Origin: an uncultured Candidatus Saccharibacteria bacterium
GTDB taxonomy: Bacteria > Patescibacteriota > Saccharimonadia > Saccharimonadales > Saccharimonadaceae
Direction: 5' to 3'
NCBI GenBank assembly: GCA_945872155.1
Contig: CAMBYK010000004.1
Span: 1-34,896 of the forward strand
Length of the DNA stretch: 34,896 bases
The notes beneath the pieces are model-generated. The model was not told the DNA's origin. It searched no databases and saw nothing but the letters and a program-made list of their open reading frames with translations. The translations under genes and the position numbers were made by a program. Positions 23,189 through 29,228 of the stretch are shown piece by piece. How positions within the stretch are numbered: position 1 is the first letter of the stretch; the number at the start of each line of letters is the position of its first letter.

Positions 23189-24109
23189 ATGGGGGAAACT
23201 GGCAATTTAATATCTAATGCAATTGATGTTGATTGTCTTTTTTTGATGATTGAAGAGGTGCAAGAGATGCAAAAAGAAAAAGAAATGGAAATGGAAATGG
23301 AAATGACGGAAAAAGAAAGGATGTTGAAACGCAGGCTGGAGCTAGTGTTAAAAGAAGCTCCGCCGGAGAAGTTTTTACAATTATTTGAAGTATTGAAAAG
23401 ATACGGTATCAACACGGATGTGGATCAATACTTGCTTAGTCAGTCGCCGGAGTTTTTAATTGGCAATGTGAAGCTGGCGCGTGAGCAGGGAGCGGATATT
23501 AAGATGCTGACTAATCACATAGTTAGAACTCGTAATGACGCTCTGCTGGCGGCGAAGAAAATGGAGCTTTTGGAAGCGGGGGCCGATGCGGAGATTTTGG
23601 CAAGAAGATCACTGAAAATATCGCCAGACGAAACTTATGCAATGGCCTGGGTAGAGCCGAGCGGTTATCTGAGTAGTAATTTTGGTGCTGATTTGCAGTA
23701 TCTTGATCTTGATGAGGCCTGTTCGGTGACTATGACGTTTGCACTGGTGATTGAGCGACATCTGAAGGAGCATGAGTTTGATGATGCTCTTCTGCTAGCA
23801 ATACGTCGTTTGCTTGATAGGGGCATGGAAAACTCTTATGTCGAAATTTTACTGCATGACGCGGTGCCGCCGATGATACTGTGGCGAAACAAGGCTAGGA
23901 TAAAAGAAATTCTAGGAATAGAGCTGAATGAAAGTACCATCAGAGAGTCAATGTCTCCACTGGAGCTGATGGCGATTTTTACTAAGCCAGAAGATCTATA
24001 TCTTCAGGATTTAGTGATGAGAGAGGCCCAGGATATTTTCTGCAGCGCCTGCGCCATGGATGAAGAAAATAGTGACGTCGCCGATGAAGGCGCGCTAAAA
24101 TTGCATTAG
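23189..24109 (+). CDS. Hypothetical protein, helical, unknown function
   Basis: Protein of 306 aa that I do not recognise. It has no signal peptide or membrane segment and looks helical and acidic, with leucine-rich helices similar in feel to repeat-type scaffold proteins. A Glu/Met/Lys-rich stretch near residues 26-42 is encoded by four tandem GAAATG hexamers (23282-23305), giving alternating Glu and Met. The C-terminus holds two cysteines (FCSACAMDEEN). The start is uncertain: no Shine-Dalgarno site precedes the ATG at 23189; a 12-codon frame starting at 23179 overlaps it; and an internal Met at 23246 is possible. It stands alone on the + strand between lysS and greA, with its own consensus promoter and a strong terminator. 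Confidence 0.7.
   Translation: MGETGNLISNAIDVDCLFLMIEEVQEMQKEKEMEMEMEMTEKERMLKRRLELVLKEAPPEKFLQLFEVLKRYGINTDVDQYLLSQSPEFLIGNVKLAREQGADIKMLTNHIVRTRNDALLAAKKMELLEAGADAEILARRSLKISPDETYAMAWVEPSGYLSSNFGADLQYLDLDEACSVTMTFALVIERHLKEHEFDDALLLAIRRLLDRGMENSYVEILLHDAVPPMILWRNKARIKEILGIELNESTIRESMSPLELMAIFTKPEDLYLQDLVMREAQDIFCSACAMDEENSDVADEGALKLH
23282..23305 (+). repeat. Four tandem GAAATG hexamers inside the unknown gene
   Basis: Perfect six-base repeat, four copies, encoding alternating Glu and Met. Copy-number change would keep the reading frame and alter only the length. Confidence 0.85.
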
Positions 24110-24111
24110 AA

Positions 24112-24136
24112 AAAGGAGCCGGAAGGCTCCTTTTTA
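24112..24136. terminator. Bidirectional intrinsic terminator between the unknown gene and greA
   Basis: Stem GGAGCC / GGCTCC (24115-24120 with 24125-24130), loop GGAA, preceded by A5 and followed by T5. It works for both convergent genes. Confidence 0.9.
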
Positions 24137-24146
24137 ATAGCTTTGC

Positions 24147-24593
24147 TTAAGCGACGCTGACGATTGTGCCAGTTTTGCCATTTGGCAGGGCGAATTCATC
24201 GCCAGCTTGACGGCCGAGTAGAGCTTGGCCGATAGGAGATTGGTCGGAAATTTTACCATTTAACGGATCGGCTTCTACAGATCCGACGACGTCATAGGCC
24301 TGTTCTTTGCCGCCAAGATTGATGGTAACGTGAGAACCCATAGTGATTTTGCCAGTGCTGGAGCTTTTGATGAGCTTGGCGTTTTTGAGAATGTCCTCGA
24401 TTTCTTCGATGCGATTTTCGACGGTTTTTTGTTCGGCGCGGGCATCGCTGTATTCTTGGTTCTCAGAGAGGTCGCCGAAGGAGCGGGCCGTGGCGAGGCG
24501 TTCTGCGATGGCGGGGCGTTGGGAGATAAGTTCTTGCAACTCTTCTTCAAGCTTGAGCTTGCCAGCTTTGGTGAGGCTGATAGTTTTTTTCAT
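24147..24593 (-). CDS. greA: Transcription elongation factor GreA
   Basis: Transcript-cleavage factor of 148 aa that rescues backtracked RNA polymerase. The N-terminal coiled coil (about 8-75) carries the acidic tip with D41 and E44 (ARSFGDLSENQEYSDARAEQ), which sits in the polymerase secondary channel. The C-terminal FKBP-like domain includes GSHVTIN, SPIGQALLGRQAGDE and the final PNGKTGTIVSV. Upstream on the coding strand, AAAAGGGA lies about 12 bases before the ATG at 24593, a weak and distant Shine-Dalgarno site. A -10-like TATTAT lies 22 bases before the ATG. The start codon lies under the -35 of a promoter pointing the other way. Confidence 0.95.
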   Translation of the reverse strand: MKKTISLTKAGKLKLEEELQELISQRPAIAERLATARSFGDLSENQEYSDARAEQKTVENRIEEIEDILKNAKLIKSSSTGKITMGSHVTINLGGKEQAYDVVGSVEADPLNGKISDQSPIGQALLGRQAGDEFALPNGKTGTIVSVA

Positions 24594-24621
24594 TGACAGT
24601 TTTTCCCTTTTATGCTATAAT
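24593..24621 (+). promoter_or_regulatory. Near-perfect antisense promoter at the greA start
   Basis: TTGACA (24593-24598), 17-bp spacer, TGC-TATAAT (-10 at 24616-24621): full consensus in both boxes plus an extended -10. It points away from greA towards the antisense of proS. A hairpin with a U-tract begins only about 13 bases after the -10. Confidence 0.65.
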
Positions 24622-24626
24622 AAAAA

Positions 24627-24663
24627 GATTGATAGTCGCGGTTCTAAGCGACTTTTTGCAATC
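24627..24663. terminator. Intrinsic terminator after proS, also terminator-like on the + strand
   Basis: Stem AGTCGC / GCGACT (24634-24639 with 24648-24653). On the minus strand an outer GATTG/CAATC pairing is followed by TTTTTATT, a good terminator for proS. On the + strand the inner stem is followed directly by T5, so it would also stop the antisense promoter just upstream after about 30 bases. Confidence 0.7.
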
Positions 24664-24668
24664 ATGCA

Positions 24669-25898
24669 TTAAAGTTTACTTTTGAAATCTTCAATTGTCA
24701 ACCAATTTGTGGTGCCATTTTGGCGGGAGGTGATTTCGAGTTGGTGGTTGGCGAGGGTTTTGTCGCTAATGACAACACGATAAGGTATACCGAGCAGTTC
24801 GCTATCGGTGAATTTTTGGCCAGGTCGAAGGTCGCGGTCGTCTAGCAGAATGAGCTCGGGGTTTTGCTGGTGCAGTTCGGCGGCAATTTTTTCGCCCTGT
24901 TCGCCGATGCCCACTACGTAGTATTGGTATGGGGCGATATTTTCTGGCCAGACGAGACCTTTTTCGTCGGCGAATTTTTCTACGATTACGCCCATGACAC
25001 GAGAGACGCCAATACCATAGCAGCCCATATAAACATTTTGGCGTTGGCCAGTTTGGTCGGTGAAGCTGAGCTCGAGCGGAGCGGAAAACTTATGACCAAG
25101 GGTGAAGATATTGCCGACTTCAGCAGCGCGGGCAGACTGGAGCTCGGAATGCTCGACCCCGAGATCTTGCAAAACGGCATCGTTTAAGACTTCTTCGTTG
25201 ATGACGACAGATTTATCAGCGTTGAAATAGACGGTATCTTCGCCGACTGGCAGTAGAGTTTGATATTCGTGGCTGTATTTTGAGAAGGCACCGCCCGAGG
25301 CGAAGGTCTTGAAAGTGCAGTCGCCGAGGCCGAGCCTTTGGTAGATTTTGGCATAGGCTTGCTCGACTTTTTGGTAATAGGCCTGGTGGCTAGCTTCGTC
25401 GGTAGTGAAACTGTAGAGGTCTTTCATTAAGAATTCGCGAGTGCGCAAGATACCGGATTTGGCACGTAATTCGTTGCGGAATTTGGTTTGGAATTGGTAA
25501 ACGAACAAGGGGAGGTCTTTGTAGCTAGAAATGTATTTGCGCAAGAGGTTGGTGATAGGTTCTTCGTGGGTGGGAGCCAGGCCGAGCTCACCGCCAGATT
25601 TGAGTGGGGTTTTGAACCAAACGTCAATCACTTGATCGTCAAAACGGCCGGTTTTTTGCCAAGGACCAGCATTTTGCAAAGCGGTCATTTGGATTTCTTG
25701 CCCGTCGATGGCGTTGATTTCTTGGCGGATAATCTCAGTGATGCGATTTAAGACGCGTAGTCCGAGTGGAAGATAGCTGTAGACTCCGGCCATTTCTTTG
25801 TTGATGTAGCCAGCTTTAATTAAAAGTTGGGCATTTTTGGCGGTTTCGTCTTGAGAAACTTCGCGGAGAGTTTTGGTGAAGGATTGACTTAATTTCAT
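24669..25898 (-). CDS. proS: Prolyl-tRNA synthetase, short form without editing domain
   Basis: Class II ProRS of 409 aa. The catalytic core is complete: LGLAPTHEEPITNLLRKYISSYKDLP, motif 2 FRNELRAKSGILRTREFLMKDLYSF, motif 3 region YMGCYGIGVSRVMG, and the C-terminal anticodon domain (about 310-409). The insertion domain of about 180 residues that usually lies between motifs 2 and 3 and edits Ala-tRNA(Pro) is missing, so the enzyme is short like alphaproteobacterial ProRS. The start codon overlaps the stop of the CPBP gene (TAATG), and an extended -10 (TGATACAAT) also ends 7 bases before it, so proS may be read both from the operon and from its own leaderless transcript. Confidence 0.95.
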   Translation of the reverse strand: MKLSQSFTKTLREVSQDETAKNAQLLIKAGYINKEMAGVYSYLPLGLRVLNRITEIIRQEINAIDGQEIQMTALQNAGPWQKTGRFDDQVIDVWFKTPLKSGGELGLAPTHEEPITNLLRKYISSYKDLPLFVYQFQTKFRNELRAKSGILRTREFLMKDLYSFTTDEASHQAYYQKVEQAYAKIYQRLGLGDCTFKTFASGGAFSKYSHEYQTLLPVGEDTVYFNADKSVVINEEVLNDAVLQDLGVEHSELQSARAAEVGNIFTLGHKFSAPLELSFTDQTGQRQNVYMGCYGIGVSRVMGVIVEKFADEKGLVWPENIAPYQYYVVGIGEQGEKIAAELHQQNPELILLDDRDLRPGQKFTDSELLGIPYRVVISDKTLANHQLEITSRQNGTTNWLTIEDFKSKL

Positions 25899-26608
25899 TA
25901 AAAGGATTGTATCATAAAGAAGAGGAAATAAAAACCGAGGGCGTTTTTGAGCATATGAAGAAAAATACCGCTATAAACGGTGCCGGTGATTTCGCGTAGG
26001 CCGCACATGATCAAGCTCATGACACAAACGGTGATACCAACATTGAGTTGGCCGTGCAGGATGCCAAAGAGAAGAGAAACTAGTAGAGCGGCAGGGAGGA
26101 AGCTGAGATGGTTGCGAAGCTTGCCGTAGAGCCAGCCGCGGAAGAGAATTTCTTCGACGATGGGGGCGACAACGACTAGGGCGAAGAAAGCGGCGATTTT
26201 GTCAGCGGAGCTGCCGAGATTGGAAAAGCCGACATTTTGGGCTTGAGTGGCGTTGTACCAAGAGAAGAGTGAAAAAAGTGCAGAAATCGCGGTGGAAACG
26301 ACGAGAGAGGCAATGAGGCCGATAGGCGCAAGACCGAGGTCGGTCCAGGTAGGAAGATTGGCGAGGCCGAGCTCTTCCCTGTCGGTCTGAAGCTTGCGAT
26401 TGAGCTTGGTGGGAAGTTTGATGGTGAGAAAAAGCGCTAAGGAAAAAGAGATGGCGATGATGATGGTGGTCCAGATGGGGTTGCTGGCTGATTTGCCTAC
26501 AAAAAAGGTGACAATGAGAGCTACGAGTAGCTGAGCTGCTATGACTATGAATCCAATCCAGAGGGCGAGAGCCAGGTAATGGAGGAAATTTTTGGTGCGG
26601 GTTTTCAT
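25898..26608 (-). CDS. CPBP family intramembrane metalloprotease
   Basis: Multi-pass membrane protein of 236 aa. The CPBP/Rce1 motifs are intact: EExxxR as E152-E153-R157 (VEEILFRG), H185 in LLFGILHGQ, and HxxxN as H218 and N222 (FLHMLKNAL), which together form the metal site. About seven membrane segments are likely. Bacterial members act in protein processing, bacteriocin self-protection or surface-protein maturation; the substrate is not known here. Its start overlaps the rseP stop (ATGA) and its stop overlaps the proS start (TAATG), so it is wedged into the classical rseP-proS pair. Confidence 0.88.
   Translation of the reverse strand: MKTRTKNFLHYLALALWIGFIVIAAQLLVALIVTFFVGKSASNPIWTTIIIAISFSLALFLTIKLPTKLNRKLQTDREELGLANLPTWTDLGLAPIGLIASLVVSTAISALFSLFSWYNATQAQNVGFSNLGSSADKIAAFFALVVVAPIVEEILFRGWLYGKLRNHLSFLPAALLVSLLFGILHGQLNVGITVCVMSLIMCGLREITGTVYSGIFLHMLKNALGFYFLFFMIQSF
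25906..25914 (-). promoter_or_regulatory. Extended -10 box for proS inside the CPBP gene
   Basis: TGATACAAT on the minus strand, ending 7 bases before the proS ATG at 25898. Confidence 0.45.
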
Positions 26609-27825
26609 AGGATTTTTGCGATATCGAGAATAGTAATAATAGCGATTAGCCCGAGTAAGAAAATGAAAGAGCGGCCAACGATTTGATTTTCCTTTTCTTT
26701 GGTGAGGGGCTTTTTGCGTAGGCGAAAAATAGTAATGAGTAACCAGCGGCCGCCATCAAGGGCTGGAATAGGCAGAACATTCATACAGGCGAGCGAGATG
26801 GAGAGAATGGCGGCAAGAAGAGCAAGATTGGTGAGACCAGCCTGGGTGAAGGCGGGGAAAATGATGCCGAGAATGCCGATGGGGCCAGAAACAGAATCAC
26901 CGACGGTCTTGATGTCGCCCCAACCAGCTTGACGAGTTTGGCCGTCGAAACTGATTTGGCGAGCAAGCCCAGAGCCGAGCTTCCAGAGTAAATCACCGAA
27001 GGTTTTGAAGGTTTCGCCGGTGAGTTGAAGAGTAGAAACAGCTCCGACAATTGGCGCGGACCAGGTGGCGCGATAAATGGTCTGGCCAGATGGAACAGTA
27101 GAGACGCCAAGTAGGTATTTTTCGGTGGCGGGATTAAGCGTAACTACAGACATAAATTCGGTTTGATCACGCAGGGCGGTGATGGTGACGTCTTTGCCGG
27201 CACGGGTAGCGTTATAGTCGAGAATATCTTGAGGCGAAGTGATGGTTTGAAATCCGAGTTTGACGATTTTGTCGCCAGGCAAGAGGCCGGCTTTGGCGGC
27301 GGGAGAATCTGGGATGACGTTGACGACTTTGGCCGGAGCGGCTTGGATGGAGAGATCATTTTTGAGGAAAAATTGGTTGTCAATAATTTTTGGCATGCCA
27401 GTGAGTGCGAGAATAGTGAGGACGATAAAAGCAACGAGCCAGTTCATGGCCACACCAGCGAAAAGGATTTTGGTTTTTTGCCAAAAAGAAGCGGCGCCGA
27501 AGGTGTGTTTTTCTTGATTGTCGTCGTTTTCGCCTTTCATGGCGCAGAAACCGCCCAGTGGGAGCCAGTTGATGGAGAAAACTAAGTGTTTTTGCTCTTT
27601 TTGCCAATTGCAGCGAGGAAGCTTAGCCCAGACATAGGATTTTTTGCCGTTTGGCTGGATTTTGGTTTGGATAGTCCAAGCGATAGCACGAGGCGGGAAT
27701 CCGATGGCAAATTCAGTTACTTCTACGCCGGCGCGGCGGGCGGCGATAAAATGCCCTAATTCGTGGGCGAGTACTAAAAGTGTGAGGACAATAAGTCCGA
27801 TAACAACACCTAATAATATATTCAT
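26605..27825 (-). CDS. rseP: Site-2 protease RseP (M50B intramembrane metalloprotease)
   Basis: Integral membrane zinc protease of 406 aa that cleaves membrane-spanning substrates such as anti-sigma factors and signal-peptide remnants. The zinc motif HELGH is at residues 21-25 in TM1. The second metal motif is in VLPIPALDGGRW near residue 352. A single PDZ domain (about 165-235, DSPAAKAGLLPGDKIVKLG) lies between. No anti-sigma factor gene is visible nearby. The ATG at 27825 follows TGCTACAAT with 7 bases between and no Shine-Dalgarno site. In many bacteria uppS is followed by cdsA and dxr before rseP; here both are absent and only 42 bases separate uppS from rseP. Confidence 0.94.
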   Translation of the reverse strand: MNILLGVVIGLIVLTLLVLAHELGHFIAARRAGVEVTEFAIGFPPRAIAWTIQTKIQPNGKKSYVWAKLPRCNWQKEQKHLVFSINWLPLGGFCAMKGENDDNQEKHTFGAASFWQKTKILFAGVAMNWLVAFIVLTILALTGMPKIIDNQFFLKNDLSIQAAPAKVVNVIPDSPAAKAGLLPGDKIVKLGFQTITSPQDILDYNATRAGKDVTITALRDQTEFMSVVTLNPATEKYLLGVSTVPSGQTIYRATWSAPIVGAVSTLQLTGETFKTFGDLLWKLGSGLARQISFDGQTRQAGWGDIKTVGDSVSGPIGILGIIFPAFTQAGLTNLALLAAILSISLACMNVLPIPALDGGRWLLITIFRLRKKPLTKEKENQIVGRSFIFLLGLIAIITILDIAKIL

Positions 27826-27832
27826 AAGTATA

Positions 27833-27841
27833 ATTGTAGCA
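27833..27841 (-). promoter_or_regulatory. Extended -10 box for rseP, leaderless spacing
   Basis: TGCTACAAT on the minus strand, ending 7 bases before the rseP ATG at 27825. Confidence 0.6.
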
Positions 27842-27867
27842 CGGGCCTGGCTGAGTGTCTATGAAAG

Positions 27868-28581
27868 TTATTTGCCAAAACGACGTTGGCGAGATGCGTA
27901 TTCGGTGAGTATGCGGTCGAAATCTTTTTTGGTGATGGCAGGAAAATATTTTTTGAGGAAGAGAAATTCGCTGTAAGCGGCGCGCCAGAGCATGAAGCCA
28001 GAGATGCGCTCTTCGCCAGAGGTGCGGACAATCATGTCGACTGGTGGGACTTCTGGATGATAAATGTATTTATTGAACCCCTGAATGGTAAGCGACTGCG
28101 CTTGATCTTGGATGGCCTTATTGACGGCGTCAACGATTTCCTGTTGGCCACCGTAATTGAAGCAGATGCAAACGGTGCCGCCGGTGCAATCTTGGGTGAG
28201 TTTTTCGGCTTCGAGGAGTTTGGCCCAGATTTCTGCCGGTGCTGGTTCTGGGCGACCAAGGATGAGACAGCGGTAGTTTTTGGTTTGGAGTTTTTTGGCA
28301 AATTTGAAGATATTTTTTTGCACTAAATCCATTAGATAGGCGACTTCTTCCGGGCTGCGACCCCAGTTTTCGGTGCTAAAAAGGAAAAAACTGACGAATT
28401 TGATGCCCTGCTCTAAGGCATAGTCGGCGATCATTTCAACTTTTTTGAAGCCTTTACGATGCCCTTCTAGGGTGGGAAGTAGGCGTTCTTTGGCCCAGCG
28501 ACGATTGCCATCAACGATAAAACCGAGATGGGCGGGCAAATTGGCAGGGATATTTTGGTCAGAGCTAGATTGACTTTTCAT
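27868..28581 (-). CDS. uppS: Isoprenyl transferase (undecaprenyl diphosphate synthase)
   Basis: Cis-prenyltransferase of 237 aa that builds the C55 lipid carrier for peptidoglycan and other envelope polymers. Motifs: VDGNRRWAK with catalytic D24, FSTENWGRSPEEV (69-80), and the diphosphate-binding RTSGEERISGF with R186, R192 and S194, then LWRAAYSEFLF. Length is normal. The ATG at 28581 has no Shine-Dalgarno site; a -10-like TATTAT is 14 bases upstream on the coding strand. The same sequence read on the + strand is a consensus promoter. It sits downstream of frr, the ancestral order. Confidence 0.95.
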   Translation of the reverse strand: MKSQSSSDQNIPANLPAHLGFIVDGNRRWAKERLLPTLEGHRKGFKKVEMIADYALEQGIKFVSFFLFSTENWGRSPEEVAYLMDLVQKNIFKFAKKLQTKNYRCLILGRPEPAPAEIWAKLLEAEKLTQDCTGGTVCICFNYGGQQEIVDAVNKAIQDQAQSLTIQGFNKYIYHPEVPPVDMIVRTSGEERISGFMLWRAAYSEFLFLKKYFPAITKKDFDRILTEYASRQRRFGK

Positions 28582-28598
28582 AGTGTATGTGATATAAT
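28570..28598 (+). promoter_or_regulatory. Antisense consensus promoter at the uppS start
   Basis: TTGACT (28570-28575, inside the first uppS codons), 17-bp spacer, TGA-TATAAT (-10 at 28593-28598), pointing into the antisense of the frr 3' end. No + strand gene follows. Confidence 0.55.
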
Positions 28599-28624
28599 AG
28601 TTAGATTAAAGGTTGTTTTGATAG

Positions 28625-29167
28625 CTAGATTTTCATGATTTCGGCTTCTTTGGCTTTGAAGTCGGTATCGATTTTTTCGACGAATTCTTTGGTGAGGTCG
28701 TCGATTTCTTTTTCGGCGCGAGCTTTAGGATCTTCAGGGAGCTCGGCGGATTTGATGTCTTTTCGGGCATCTTCGCGGACGCCACGGATGGCGACTTTAG
28801 CTTCCTCAACCTTATTGCTGGTGGTTTTGACAATTTCGCGGCGGCGTTCTTCGGTGAGTGGGGGAATAGGCACGCGGATGACGCGGCCGTCATCTGAAGG
28901 GTTAAGCCCGAGCGTGACGTCAGCGCGGATGGCGGCAGAGATGTTTTGGATGGTGGCAGGATCGAATGGGGTGACAAGCAACATGGTGCCATCTTGAGCG
29001 GTGACATTGGCAATTTGGTTGAGCGGCATATATTGACCGTAAGCTTCGGCCTTGACGCTGGCTAGCATGTCTGGGTGGGCACGGCCGGTACGCACTTTGG
29101 CGAGTTCGGATTTGAAGCGAGCAAGGACGGCGTCCATAGCTTCGCGGTATTCAGTGATATCAAACAT
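28625..29167 (-). CDS. frr: Ribosome recycling factor
   Basis: Ribosome recycling factor of 180 aa that, with EF-G, splits post-termination ribosomes. It has the usual two-domain layout: helix I with LARFKSELAKVRTGRAHPDML, the beta domain with QIANVTAQDGTMLLVTPFD, NPSDDGRVIRVPIPPLTEERRRE, and the long C-terminal helices. The ATG at 29167 is preceded by GGAG at about 8 bases and a short leader with TATTAT further up, so this gene uses a Shine-Dalgarno start. Its usual upstream neighbour pyrH is missing; a surface-protein cassette lies there instead. Confidence 0.96.
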   Translation of the reverse strand: MFDITEYREAMDAVLARFKSELAKVRTGRAHPDMLASVKAEAYGQYMPLNQIANVTAQDGTMLLVTPFDPATIQNISAAIRADVTLGLNPSDDGRVIRVPIPPLTEERRREIVKTTSNKVEEAKVAIRGVREDARKDIKSAELPEDPKARAEKEIDDLTKEFVEKIDTDFKAKEAEIMKI

Positions 29168-29228
29168 ATAAATTCTCCATTAATTACCTATAATAATAGC
29201 TTAATTCTAGAATAAAATCCAGTGAAAA

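Noticed and set aside
23282-23305. GAAATG repeat as a phase-variation switch
   Set aside because: The unit is six bases long, so gain or loss of copies keeps the reading frame.
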